From Deferribacteraceae bacterium V6Fe1 (GTDB taxonomy: Bacteria > Chrysiogenota > Deferribacteres > Deferribacterales > Deferrivibrionaceae): a DNA stretch of 64,000 nucleotides. The stretch is taken from positions 1,066,001-1,130,000 of the forward strand of contig CP063375.1 in assembly GCA_022813675.1 (NCBI GenBank). The letters run 5' to 3'. The notes beneath the pieces were generated by a model. That model was not told the DNA's origin and did not search any database. It saw only the letters and a list, made by a program, of their open reading frames with translations. The position numbers and the translations under genes were made by a program. Of this stretch, positions 28,887 to 37,794 are shown piece by piece; position 1 is the first letter of the stretch; each line of letters begins with the position of its first letter.

Positions 28887-28979
28887 GTGACCCCTGTAGT
28901 TAGGGTTTTAGTGAAGATAAGTGTATAAAATATAAACAAAATTAACGTAAACACATTTATAAACACTCGGGGCTAAATT

Positions 28980-30719
28980 ATGAATTTAAAAGTATTTACC
29001 AATTTTATTGATGAGCACGAAGAGATTAAAATATCGTTTGTGGCAGTGTTAATAGGTCTTGCTGCCGGATATGGCAACATCCTTTTTCGTTATTTGATCG
29101 GCTTAGTTCAAAAGCTTTCATATGGCAGTAAGGATGAGTTTATACTATACCTTCTAAAAACCGAACCTTTTTATAAAGTCCTTTTTGTACCTGCATTGGG
29201 GGGATTAACGGTTGGGTTGATAGGATTGTTATTTAAATCGGCTAAAGGGCATGGTGTCCCCGATGTTATCAAGGCAATTGCTCTGAATAAAAAGATTAGC
29301 TCCTCTGTTGCATTAATCAAAACTGTTTCTTCTGCAATCACTCTTGGTACGGGTGGTTCGGCAGGTAGGGAAGGGCCTATTGTGCAGATTGGAGCTTCAA
29401 TCGGCTCAGGTATAGGCAGGCTTTTCAAATACTCTACTGAAAGGATGAAAGGTGCAATTGCCTGCGGTGCGGCAGGCGGTCTTGCTGCCACTTTTAATGC
29501 CCCTATTGGTGGTGCGATGTTTGCCGCAGAAGTACTCTTAGGTGAATTTGGACTTAAGACCTTTAGCCCTATAATTATTTCATCAGTTATTGCTACTACA
29601 GTTTCAAGAGCATATTTGGGCAATCACGTTACTTTTGAAGCCCCTACTTATATGCTTAAGAGTTTTATGGAATTGCCCCTTTATGCCATACTTGGCGTGG
29701 TGTGCGCATTTGTGGGGGTTGCTTTTATAAGGATATTTTACAAATTTGAAGATTATTTTGAAGAGCTTAATATTCCGAGGTTTGTCAAACCAGCCCTTGG
29801 TGGACTTTTGATGGGGGTTATAGCGATATTCTCAAGGGAAATAATTGGTGTGGGTTATGATACTATACACGAGATACTTATTTCCGAAAGGGTAGGAGTT
29901 ATATTGATTGTGATTCTTGTTTTAAAAATATTAGCCACATCTTTCACCCTTGGCTCAGGCGGCTCGGGGGGATTATTTGTCCCTTCGCTTTTTTTGGGGG
30001 CTGCGACCGGCGGATTTATGGGGTGGCTGTTTAATCTTCTTTTCCCTAACATAACTGCGTTTAGCGGTGCTTATGGTCTTGTGGCAATGAGTGCTATGCT
30101 TGCTGCAATGATAAGAGCCCCTTTGACATCGATTTTAATAATTTTTGAAATTACTCAGAATTATCAGATAATTCTACCGCTGATGCTTTCGGCTATAATA
30201 GCCAACGTGGTTGCTAACTTTTTGGAGAAAGAATCAATATTTACATGGATTTTAAAAAAACAGGGGATAAATATCAAAAGAGGTGCAGAGGAGAGTGTGT
30301 TAAATGGCATTCTTGTAAAAGATATTATGGAAAAGGATATTTTGACGTTTCACGAAGATACCCCTTTTAGGGAGATAAAGGAAGGTTTTAAAAAGGCTCG
30401 TAACAATTATTTCCCTGTGCTTGATTCCGATGATAATCTTGTCGGAATTATTTCTATAGAAGATATACGAAGTGTGCTTTTTGAGGAAGGGATTGAAGAT
30501 ATTGTAGTTGCCGGTGAGATATCTACCAAAAGTGACTTGGTCTATCTATTGCCGGATGAAAACTTGGCTCAGGCTTTGAAAAAATTTAACAAAAAAGACC
30601 TTGGAGCATTGCCTGTAGTAGAAAAATTGGAAAACGGAAAGCTAAAGTTTTTGGGTCTTTTAAGAAGAAGTGATATCGCCTATGCTTATAACAGGGCAGT
30701 AGCGGAAGTAAATTTATGA
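28980..30719 (+). CDS. ClC-family chloride channel/transporter with CBS pair
   Basis: A 579-residue integral membrane protein. The ClC selectivity-filter motifs are GHGVP (about 88-92, in place of canonical GSGIP), GTGGSAGREGPIVQIGAS with the gating Glu near residue 131, and GSGGSGGLFVPSLFLGAA near 326. About 10-12 hydrophobic stretches cover residues 15-420. Two CBS domains (about 443-575) form a cytoplasmic regulatory module that often binds adenine nucleotides. Presence of the gating Glu is compatible with either Cl-/H+ exchange or channel function. The 3' end overlaps the helicase gene by 4 bases (ATGA). Confidence 0.94.
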   Translation: MNLKVFTNFIDEHEEIKISFVAVLIGLAAGYGNILFRYLIGLVQKLSYGSKDEFILYLLKTEPFYKVLFVPALGGLTVGLIGLLFKSAKGHGVPDVIKAIALNKKISSSVALIKTVSSAITLGTGGSAGREGPIVQIGASIGSGIGRLFKYSTERMKGAIACGAAGGLAATFNAPIGGAMFAAEVLLGEFGLKTFSPIIISSVIATTVSRAYLGNHVTFEAPTYMLKSFMELPLYAILGVVCAFVGVAFIRIFYKFEDYFEELNIPRFVKPALGGLLMGVIAIFSREIIGVGYDTIHEILISERVGVILIVILVLKILATSFTLGSGGSGGLFVPSLFLGAATGGFMGWLFNLLFPNITAFSGAYGLVAMSAMLAAMIRAPLTSILIIFEITQNYQIILPLMLSAIIANVVANFLEKESIFTWILKKQGINIKRGAEESVLNGILVKDIMEKDILTFHEDTPFREIKEGFKKARNNYFPVLDSDDNLVGIISIEDIRSVLFEEGIEDIVVAGEISTKSDLVYLLPDENLAQALKKFNKKDLGALPVVEKLENGKLKFLGLLRRSDIAYAYNRAVAEVNL

Positions 30720-32767
30720 ATTTGAAAGAAGTTTTAAATGAAGAACAATATGATGCAGTGACTTATGTTAACGGCCCTTTGCTTGTATTGGCGGGTGCCG
30801 GTACAGGAAAGACAAGGGTAATTACGTACAGGATTTATAACCTGATAGAAAATGAGCAGATTGACCCTGAAAGGATTATGGCTGTGACCTTTACCAATAA
30901 AGCGGCATCTGAGATGAAGCAGAGGCTTCAGCATTTGGTAGGGGGGAAAGTGAATAACCTCTGGATTGGGACATTTCATTCTATTGCTTTGAGGTTATTA
31001 AGACTTGAGTATGACAAGTGTGGGCTTAATCAGAATTTTGGTGTAATTGACCAAGAGGATAGAATTTCTCTGATAAGAGATATACTAAAAAAACTAAATA
31101 TAGATTCAAAGAAATATCCTCCAAAAGTTTATTTGAATATAATCAGCAGTTATAAAAATACCTTGTCTTTTGTGGAAAAACTGCCTTTAAATGATGACTT
31201 TTATATGATTTCGGAAGTGTTTGAGGAGTATCAAAAGAATCTTTCATTTTTAAATATGGTTGATTTTGATGATATGGTTTCCCTTGTTGTAAGAATATTT
31301 TTGGGGAATAAGAATATTGCCGAGTATTATCAAAATCTTTTTCAGCATATTTTGGTTGATGAATATCAGGATACAAATACATTGCAGTTTGTGTTTTTGC
31401 AGCAGCTGTCGGGTGCAAATGGAAATATTTGTGCCGTAGGGGATGATGACCAGTCTATATATGGTTGGCGCGGGGCTGACATTAATAATATACTCGATTT
31501 TGACAAATATTTTGAAAATACAAAAATAGTTAAGCTGGTTAATAATTACAGAAGCCAACAAAATGTGCTTATTGCTGCCAATAAACTGATTTCCAACAAC
31601 AGATTTAGGAAGGGGAAAGAGCTTTTGCCCGCTTTAAACTTGAGCGGTGAAATTCTTATAAAGAGCTGTTATGATGAGCAGGATGAGGCTGCTTGGGTGG
31701 CAAAGAAGATAAAGGTTTTAGCTGACAATGGCACAAGTTATAATGAAATTGCCGTGTTATACAGGACAAATGCCCAGTCGAGAAATTTCGAAGTGGAATT
31801 TAATAAGCTGAAAATACCTTATAAAGTTATAGGAAGTATCGGATTTTATCAGCGCAGGGAGATAAAGGATATTTTGTCTTACCTGAGAGTTTATGAAAAC
31901 CCGTATGACTTTCAGTCATTTATAAGGACTATGAAAAATCCGTCAAGAGGGTTTGGAAATGTTACTATTGATAAGCTGATAAGGTATTCATTTGAGCAAA
32001 ATGTTGATATATTTAAGTCAATTAAAGACAATTTAAAAAGCTTTACTGCAAAGCAGGCCGAAAATATAAAAGAGTATTTGAAAATATTTGAAGGTTTAAA
32101 GGGAATAACACTTGTTTCTGAAATGATTGATTATATCATTAAAGCTATTAATTATGAAGATTATATGAAACAATTTGAAGAGGTTGCAACTTTTGAAAAG
32201 AGAATTTTAAACCTGGAAGAATTGATCAATTCAGCCGCAGCGATGGAAGAGAAAGGGGAGCTTTCCTTAAACGAGTTTCTTTCAAATATTACTCTCATCT
32301 CTTCTACTGATGAAGATGCGGGGGAGAATGTTAATGTTATGACTGTGCATGCTGCTAAAGGGCTTGAATTTGATACGGTTTTTTTGACCGGATTAGAGGA
32401 AGGGTTATTCCCCCTGTATGGCTCCATGGATGACGAGAGAGCATTGGAAGAGGAGCGCAGGCTTTGTTATGTGGGGGTAACTCGGGCAAAAAGAAATCTA
32501 TACTTGAGCTATGCTTCTTCAAGGTTGCACTACGGTAAAAGGGCAAGCTCTTGTGCGTCAAGTTTTATAAATGAAATAAAGATTCCAAAAACATTTGAAG
32601 AAAAGTCTGATGGCAGTGAGATTAGGGAAGGTGCTAAGGTAAGGCATGAAAAGTTTGGAGAAGGGATAGTTATATCCATATCAGGAAGCGGTGAAGACGC
32701 AAAAGTAGATGTATTTTTCAAACTTTGCGGTCTTAAAAAAATCGTGAAGAGGTTTTTAACTGTTTAG
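30716..32767 (+). CDS. UvrD/PcrA-type superfamily 1 DNA helicase
   Basis: A 683-residue 3'-5' helicase of the UvrD/PcrA/Rep group. Motif I is GAGTGKTRVITYRI (about 27-40), Ia is MAVTFTNKAASEMKQRL, motif II is LVDEYQDTN, and III includes VGDDDQSIYGWRGAD. Motif IV has NYRSQQNVL, V is VMTVHAAKGLEFDTVFLTGLE, and VI is EERRLCYVGVTRAK. The C-terminal tail VRHEKFGEGIVISI matches the PcrA-type Tudor-like domain that contacts RNA polymerase in relatives. It is somewhat short (PcrA is about 720). It overlaps the ClC gene by 4 bases, an unusual functional pairing. Confidence 0.94.
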   Translation: MNLKEVLNEEQYDAVTYVNGPLLVLAGAGTGKTRVITYRIYNLIENEQIDPERIMAVTFTNKAASEMKQRLQHLVGGKVNNLWIGTFHSIALRLLRLEYDKCGLNQNFGVIDQEDRISLIRDILKKLNIDSKKYPPKVYLNIISSYKNTLSFVEKLPLNDDFYMISEVFEEYQKNLSFLNMVDFDDMVSLVVRIFLGNKNIAEYYQNLFQHILVDEYQDTNTLQFVFLQQLSGANGNICAVGDDDQSIYGWRGADINNILDFDKYFENTKIVKLVNNYRSQQNVLIAANKLISNNRFRKGKELLPALNLSGEILIKSCYDEQDEAAWVAKKIKVLADNGTSYNEIAVLYRTNAQSRNFEVEFNKLKIPYKVIGSIGFYQRREIKDILSYLRVYENPYDFQSFIRTMKNPSRGFGNVTIDKLIRYSFEQNVDIFKSIKDNLKSFTAKQAENIKEYLKIFEGLKGITLVSEMIDYIIKAINYEDYMKQFEEVATFEKRILNLEELINSAAAMEEKGELSLNEFLSNITLISSTDEDAGENVNVMTVHAAKGLEFDTVFLTGLEEGLFPLYGSMDDERALEEERRLCYVGVTRAKRNLYLSYASSRLHYGKRASSCASSFINEIKIPKTFEEKSDGSEIREGAKVRHEKFGEGIVISISGSGEDAKVDVFFKLCGLKKIVKRFLTV

Positions 32768-32809
32768 AAACAGACATAAACTATTTGAGCCGTATCGGCA
32801 TATTTTTCG

Positions 32810-32838
32810 TTTACAAAAAAAATTAATATTAATATGAT
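32810..32838 (+). promoter_or_regulatory. Promoter of gatCA
   Basis: TTTACA (32810-32815), a 17-base spacer and TATGAT (32833-32838) precede the GTG start of gatC by 21 bases. Confidence 0.65.
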
Positions 32839-32859
32839 AAAGAAAAAACGGAGGAGCAA

Positions 32860-33153
32860 GTGTCTGAAAAATTGAGCCGTGAAGAGGTCTTGAAAATTGC
32901 AAAATTGGCAAGACTCAGACTTGAAGAGGAAGAGATTGAGGGTCTAAGGACTGATTTGAATAATATTTTAAACTATATAGATAAATTAAGTGAGCTTGAT
33001 ACTTCTGATATAGAGCCGACTTCCCACGCACTTGATGTGGTGAATGTGTTTAGGGAAGATGTAGCTAAAAAAGGTTTAAGTGAAGAAGACGTGTTTAGAA
33101 ATGCACCTGAATCGGAATTTAGCCATTTTAAAGTGCCAAGAGTTATTGAATAG
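32860..33153 (+). CDS. gatC: Asp-tRNA(Asn)/Glu-tRNA(Gln) amidotransferase subunit C
   Basis: A 97-residue GatC, the small belt subunit that stabilises GatA-GatB. It matches the family throughout: LSREEVLKIAKLARLRLEEEE, LNNILNYIDKLSELDTSDIEPTSH, and the C-terminal FRNAPESEFSHFKVPRVIE. The start is a GTG preceded by GGAGGAGCAA. gatA follows directly; gatB is not in the window. Indirect amidation of tRNA-Gln and/or tRNA-Asn is therefore used by this organism. Confidence 0.96.
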   Translation: MSEKLSREEVLKIAKLARLRLEEEEIEGLRTDLNNILNYIDKLSELDTSDIEPTSHALDVVNVFREDVAKKGLSEEDVFRNAPESEFSHFKVPRVIE

Positions 33154-33158
33154 GGGTG

Positions 33159-34628
33159 ATGGAGATGGATTTGTTGACACTTAACATAAATGAAGTTTTG
33201 GAGCTTTTGGAATCTAAAAAAATATCTGCATATGAATTGAATAAATTTTACTTAGACAGAATTCAAAGATTTGACGGACAGCTTGATTCATTTCTTGCTT
33301 TAAATGAAAATGCGTTGAATGAAGCAAGACTTATTGATGATAAAAGGGTGAAAGGGGAAAATTTGCCAAAGTATGCAGGTGTCCCTATTGCTCTCAAAGA
33401 TAATATAATTACCAAGGATTTATACACTACTTGTTCATCTAAGATTTTGGAAAATTTTAATCCCCCTTATGATTCAACGGTAAGTAGTCTTTTAAAAGAA
33501 AACGGATTTATCGTTTTAGGTAAAGTAAATATGGATGAGTTTGCGATGGGTTCTTCCACCGAAACATCTTATTACAAAAAGACCAAAAACCCTTGGGATT
33601 TGGAAAGGGTGCCAGGCGGTTCAAGCGGTGGTGCTGCAGTGTGCGTTGCTGCGGGGCTTGCCCCTATAAGTCTTGGAAGCGATACGGGGGGGTCTATAAG
33701 GCAGCCTGCGGCACTCTGCGGTGTTTGCGGTTTTAAGCCAACCTACGGGTTAGTTTCAAGATACGGTTTGGTAGCTTTCGCTTCAAGTTTGGACCAGATA
33801 GGCCCATTCTCAAGAGATATTGAAGACAGTGCACATCTCCTTAATATAGTTGGAAAATATGACCCAAAAGATTCAACATCTATAAAAACAGTAGAGAAAG
33901 ATTATACAAAAGGCATAAATAATGACATTCGCGACAAAAAGATAGGTATCCCGAAGGAATATTTTGAAGGCGGTATAGACTCGGATGTGTTAAAGTGTGT
34001 CAATGGTGCTATAGATTTTTACAAATCTCAAGGTGCTGAAATTGTTGAAGTCAGTATGCCTCATACAGAATATGCCATTGCCGTATATTATATAATTGCT
34101 ACTGCCGAAGCCTCAAGCAATTTGGCAAGGTATGACGGAGTCAGATATACGTTTAGAAGTGAAGCAGAAAATTTGATAGATATGTATGAGTCAACCCGCT
34201 CTAAAGGTTTTGGCAAAGAAGTAAAAAGAAGAATTATGCTTGGGACTTATGTTTTAAGTGCCGGTTATTATGACGCTTACTATCTTAAAGCTCAAAAAGT
34301 TAGGTCACTCATTAAAAAAGATTTCATGGATGCTTTTGAAAAGGTTGATGTATTGCTTGCCCCTACCTCTCCTCATACCGCTTTTAAATTTGGTGAAAAA
34401 ATGAATGACCCTGTCAGTATGTATTTGAGTGATATTTTCACGATTTCACTTAACCTTTTTGGCGGCTGCGGCGTGTCAATACCTTGTGGTTTTGACAATA
34501 AAGGTCTACCTGTGGGTTTTCAATTGCTTGGCAATTATTTTGAAGAAGAAAAGGTCATTAATTTTGCAAAAATATATCAAAACAATACTAACTGGCACAA
34601 GATGTTACCTGAAAAGTTTAAAAAATAA
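33159..34628 (+). CDS. gatA: Asp-tRNA(Asn)/Glu-tRNA(Gln) amidotransferase subunit A
   Basis: A roughly 489-residue amidase subunit that releases ammonia from glutamine. The Ser-cisSer-Lys triad is visible: Lys in VPIALKDNI, cis-Ser and nucleophile in VPGGSSGGAA and LGSDTGGSIRQPAA. The conserved FKPTYGLVSRYGLVAFASSLDQIGP follows. GTG 33156, ATG 33159 and ATG 33165 are all possible starts; 33159 is used here. It is separated from gatC by five bases. Length is normal. Confidence 0.96.
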   Translation: MEMDLLTLNINEVLELLESKKISAYELNKFYLDRIQRFDGQLDSFLALNENALNEARLIDDKRVKGENLPKYAGVPIALKDNIITKDLYTTCSSKILENFNPPYDSTVSSLLKENGFIVLGKVNMDEFAMGSSTETSYYKKTKNPWDLERVPGGSSGGAAVCVAAGLAPISLGSDTGGSIRQPAALCGVCGFKPTYGLVSRYGLVAFASSLDQIGPFSRDIEDSAHLLNIVGKYDPKDSTSIKTVEKDYTKGINNDIRDKKIGIPKEYFEGGIDSDVLKCVNGAIDFYKSQGAEIVEVSMPHTEYAIAVYYIIATAEASSNLARYDGVRYTFRSEAENLIDMYESTRSKGFGKEVKRRIMLGTYVLSAGYYDAYYLKAQKVRSLIKKDFMDAFEKVDVLLAPTSPHTAFKFGEKMNDPVSMYLSDIFTISLNLFGGCGVSIPCGFDNKGLPVGFQLLGNYFEEEKVINFAKIYQNNTNWHKMLPEKFKK

Positions 34629-34697
34629 TTTTTTTTCTAAAGTTTTTATAAAGGGTGCCGATGTAAGAGATGTAGAAAAATATTTTTGGGCGGTCCT

Positions 34698-34991
34698 ATG
34701 ACAATTCAGGGTGGAAAGATTTATGATATTTTGAGGACGTACAACAAGCAGGTTAAATACAGTAAGGCTTCGTCTTCAGAAAAGAGCGCCCCTGAGAAAA
34801 ATATTGATAAGGTAAGTATATCCTCTGATGCCAGAAAATTATCTTTTATATCAAGTTTGATGGCTGAAATTGGCAAATCTGATAAGGAAACACTTCAAAA
34901 AATTGACAGCTTTACCCAGGATGTTGACTTTGGTTCAGCTTCCGAAGAAGACTTGGCGGAGTTAAAACAAAACATTCTTAAAACTCTTTAA
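34698..34991 (+). CDS. Small FlgM-like protein (tentative)
   Basis: A 97-residue hydrophilic protein from the ATG at 34698. The middle part IDKVSISSDARKLSFISSLM resembles the 'DKVxISxxA' core of FlgM-type anti-sigma-28 factors, and the C-terminus (SEEDLAELKQNILKTL) ends in an amphipathic helix. The N-terminus (GGKIYDILRTYNKQ) also looks like small flagellar-regulon proteins. The FlgM assignment is weak: the usual C-terminal region that wraps sigma-28 is not clear and no flagellar gene is nearby. It lies 69 bases after gatA and faces cheR. Confidence 0.5.
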   Translation: MTIQGGKIYDILRTYNKQVKYSKASSSEKSAPEKNIDKVSISSDARKLSFISSLMAEIGKSDKETLQKIDSFTQDVDFGSASEEDLAELKQNILKTL

Positions 34992-34992
34992 T

Positions 34993-35026
34993 TCTTCATT
35001 AATATTTATTTGAAGATAGGTTTTTT
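34993..35026 (+). terminator. Weak AT-rich terminator candidate
   Basis: TCTTCA (34993-34998) pairs with TGAAGA (35011-35016) and is followed by TAGG and six T. It sits in the 44-base gap between the converging FlgM-like and cheR genes. The stem is short and AT-rich. Confidence 0.35.
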
Positions 35027-35035
35027 AAAATATTA

Positions 35036-36403
35036 TTAATATCCAAGCTTTGAAAGTTTGTTTGTAATCCATTCCTTCAACGATTCAGCAGTAATTTCCG
35101 GAGAAAGAGGATACCTTTTAGTTTCAGGCAGAGTTTCAATTATATTTATTGCACGTTTGTAGGCATTAATTGCCGAAGCATTCTCATTAATTTGCTCATA
35201 GACTTGCCCTAAGTAAAACCACCCTATTTCACTTTCGGGATTTATAAAAAGCACTTTTCTTAAATTTTCAAGCGAGGCTTCATATCGCTTCTTGTCAAAG
35301 AGTAAAATAGCGTAAATAAGGTAAGGCTCATAAATCATACATTCCTTGTTTATAATGCTTTCAAGCAACTCTTGCGCTTCATTGAGATTACCGAGTCTGT
35401 AATGGCAATAAGCCAAAAATGTCACAGCTCTTAAGTTTTTTGGGTTTATCTTTTTTAAAAGATATTCAAATTCTTTTGCTGCTTCAGAGTAAACCGCATC
35501 TTTAATAAACTGTATCCCTTTTTTGAAAACTTCCGATTCATCTTTTTTAGGTCTGCTTTGGTTTGAGTTTAAGTCGTAAGACATTCGTATAGGGATATCG
35601 GTTATATTTTGAATATTTTTGCTATCTTTTGAAGTATTTATATAAAAGCGGCATCCGTTTTTGGCAAATATATTGCCGGGCACCATAAGCGTATCCGAAT
35701 GCCCAAATATGATATAACCGTCTTTGTCAAGGAGATTAGATATTTTTAGGCAAATTCGCCCAATAGTTTCAGGATCAAAATAAATTAAAAAATTTCTGCA
35801 GAATACTACTTGGTAAATAGTATTGGTATCAAAATCCAAGAAATTTTCCGTTAAGAAATCTACTTTGCTTTTTATTTCGTTAATTACAGCGTAATCGTTG
35901 TCAACTTTTTTGAAATAATTTTCCAAATACTCTTTTCGTGTATGTCTTAAATACCAGTTTTGATATATTCCTGTCTTTGCCGCATCAATAATTTTACTGC
36001 TGATATCTATTCCAGTTATTTTGATCTTTTTAAATAATTCGGGTAGATTTTTGTGAATATACATAGCTATAGAATATGGTTCACAGCCGTTAGAACAGCC
36101 GATAGACAAAATATTAATCTCAGGTTTTTTATTTACAGGTGTCTGAGGTAAATTTTTAAGACATTCAAACTGCTCGGCATTTCTGAAAAAGAAGGACTCA
36201 TTTATAGTTATGTCAGAAATAAATTCTCTTAGTTCAAAAGGGTTATTTTTTAAAAGATCCAATAGTTTGAATGGGTTATTTCCTGTTTTTGATACCCACA
36301 GCTTGTATATCTCCTCAAATTTAGCTTCAAGACCCCCTTTTATAAGCAGGCCTGAGTAAGCTTTTACAAGGCGCTTTATCTCTTCTAATTTCTCGGCATA
36401 CAT
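35036..36403 (-). CDS. cheR: CheR-type methyltransferase with C-terminal TPR repeats
   Basis: A 455-residue fusion. Residues about 1-265 form a CheR chemoreceptor methyltransferase with the SAM-binding NILSIGCSNGCEPYSIAM and the family motif VVFCRNFLIYFDPETIGRI. Residues about 285-450 form TPR repeats (AKEFEYLLKKINPKNLRAVTF, ASLENLRKVLFINPESEIGWFYLGQVYEQ). CheR-TPR proteins are typical of Wsp/Frz-like chemosensory systems rather than the main flagellar one. It is the last gene of the che operon, two bases after orfX. Confidence 0.92.
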   Translation of the reverse strand: MYAEKLEEIKRLVKAYSGLLIKGGLEAKFEEIYKLWVSKTGNNPFKLLDLLKNNPFELREFISDITINESFFFRNAEQFECLKNLPQTPVNKKPEINILSIGCSNGCEPYSIAMYIHKNLPELFKKIKITGIDISSKIIDAAKTGIYQNWYLRHTRKEYLENYFKKVDNDYAVINEIKSKVDFLTENFLDFDTNTIYQVVFCRNFLIYFDPETIGRICLKISNLLDKDGYIIFGHSDTLMVPGNIFAKNGCRFYINTSKDSKNIQNITDIPIRMSYDLNSNQSRPKKDESEVFKKGIQFIKDAVYSEAAKEFEYLLKKINPKNLRAVTFLAYCHYRLGNLNEAQELLESIINKECMIYEPYLIYAILLFDKKRYEASLENLRKVLFINPESEIGWFYLGQVYEQINENASAINAYKRAINIIETLPETKRYPLSPEITAESLKEWITNKLSKLGY

Positions 36404-36405
36404 TT

Positions 36406-37794
36406 TTAAACCTTTAAAAACCCCTTAATTAATTTTTCTCTATCTTTTAAAGTTAAGAAAAAAGCATCAGGACATAACTTAATCTTTACATTAGCACCAA
36501 AAGGAAGCTCTATTATCTCTTCGGTTATTGTATCATAAGTTCCAAAATATTGCATGTTTGTTTCTAAGATTTTTTTTGTATCTTCATCCTCATAAAAAGC
36601 CAATATCCCTTCAGTGGCACTAAAAAAGACACTATTTTCGGTAATTTTTAACAAACCTAAAGGCAAAGGGTAAAGATATAATATGTTGCTATGTATAAAA
36701 CTATTAACTGCTGAAATGAGTTCAGCAAAGCTTGGATTTGAAACCGATATAAAGTTATTTATATAAACATTGAGTAGTGTATTGATTTCGTTAGTAGCGG
36801 TTGACACAAAGTAATATAAGCTGTCTCTATGTTTTATGGTAAAGTAAGATGTTTTTTCTGCAGAAACAATTATGTTATTATTCTTTGGCATTACATTTTC
36901 TATCTTTTTAAAAATATTTTGAAACATTTTTGCAGAGTTAAGCCCTGAAGTGGCTTTATTTTTAATGAATGAGTAGGAGTTGTACCATGAGAAAAACTTA
37001 AGAGGGTTAAGCAAAAATCTTAATATTGATTCAACCGAGTCATTGTTAAATATTGCCTTATTAAAGACAAATATTATTTCACCTATCTTTTGTCCAAAAG
37101 ACTCTATATTGTATTTAATAAACTCTTCACTATTATCAACATCATAACAGGTTTCAGGCATTAGAATAATATAGTTGTCTATATTTTTAGTAATTTCGTA
37201 ATGTAAAATATTATGAAGGCGAAAGTCTTTTATACTCGTGAATATCAATTGCTGAGTATCAAGAAAAAGTTTTATTACAGTTTTTTCAATGCCCGTAATT
37301 AATTTGACTAAATCATAGTATTCATTAAACCATGTGCTCGGCTCGGTTATATTTTCCAAAATTAGATGTGAGTAATCAAGAATAAAAGTTTTAATTTTTT
37401 CAGTAATAAAAATTTTTTCAAAAGTATCGTAAAAAGCTTCTTTTTCCACCGGAGATAATTGACACACGTTTTCAGATAAATTTTCTAACAACGATAGGTC
37501 TGAATATGGCACAGTATAAATATTATGAAACGTTTTATTGACGAGGAAAGATTTTGAAGTATCGTTGGTAAGCAAATATATATGAAATCTCCTGTCAGGT
37601 ATCAACTTATCGATTATTGCCGAGAATAGAAAACCGCTGATTTCAAAACCTGTATTCTCAACAATAAGTGCAAGTTTATTAAATTTATGCATTTCCTGCA
37701 CAAGCTCAAGAGGGGAGTCATAGAATTTTATTTCTTTAAAATAATTTTTGAGCTGCTCTTTGAGAAGAGTTTTTTTCACCAATGCAAGAATCAT
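36406..37794 (-). CDS. Uncharacterised chemosensory-operon protein (pseudo-receiver plus degenerate PP2C-like end)
   Basis: A 462-residue protein I do not recognise as any named family. It overlaps cheB by 4 bases and is followed by cheR after 2, so it is surely part of the operon. Residues 1-115 have the alternating hydrophobic pattern of a receiver domain, but the acidic pair is replaced by Lys-Lys (LALVKK). The expected phospho-Asp position falls in LALIVENTG, so it should not be phosphorylated there. The middle (about 120-280) is GAF-like in size. The C-terminus (about 305-440) follows the order of a SpoIIE/PP2C phosphatase, with PSFAELISAVNSF, LPLGLLKITENSVFFSATEGIL and YFGTYDTITEEIIELPFG. 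The metal-binding Asp residues are missing. This layout recalls RssB (receiver plus pseudophosphatase), but that is inference from pattern only. Confidence 0.8.
   Translation of the reverse strand: MILALVKKTLLKEQLKNYFKEIKFYDSPLELVQEMHKFNKLALIVENTGFEISGFLFSAIIDKLIPDRRFHIYLLTNDTSKSFLVNKTFHNIYTVPYSDLSLLENLSENVCQLSPVEKEAFYDTFEKIFITEKIKTFILDYSHLILENITEPSTWFNEYYDLVKLITGIEKTVIKLFLDTQQLIFTSIKDFRLHNILHYEITKNIDNYIILMPETCYDVDNSEEFIKYNIESFGQKIGEIIFVFNKAIFNNDSVESILRFLLNPLKFFSWYNSYSFIKNKATSGLNSAKMFQNIFKKIENVMPKNNNIIVSAEKTSYFTIKHRDSLYYFVSTATNEINTLLNVYINNFISVSNPSFAELISAVNSFIHSNILYLYPLPLGLLKITENSVFFSATEGILAFYEDEDTKKILETNMQYFGTYDTITEEIIELPFGANVKIKLCPDAFFLTLKDREKLIKGFLKV

Noticed and set aside
28887-28979. Riboswitch or fluoride-sensing leader ahead of the ClC gene
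   Set aside because: Only a 4-bp hairpin is visible and no conserved riboswitch core; the ClC filter is also not of the fluoride type.
29171-29623. 150-codon open frame on the minus strand inside the ClC gene
   Set aside because: Antisense shadow of a strongly conserved ClC membrane region; Pro/Ala-rich translation with no ribosome site or family resemblance.
32789-32799. GCCG-tat-CGGC hairpin after the uvrD-type gene as a terminator
   Set aside because: Stem of only 4 bp with a 3-base loop and a broken T run; too weak to call.
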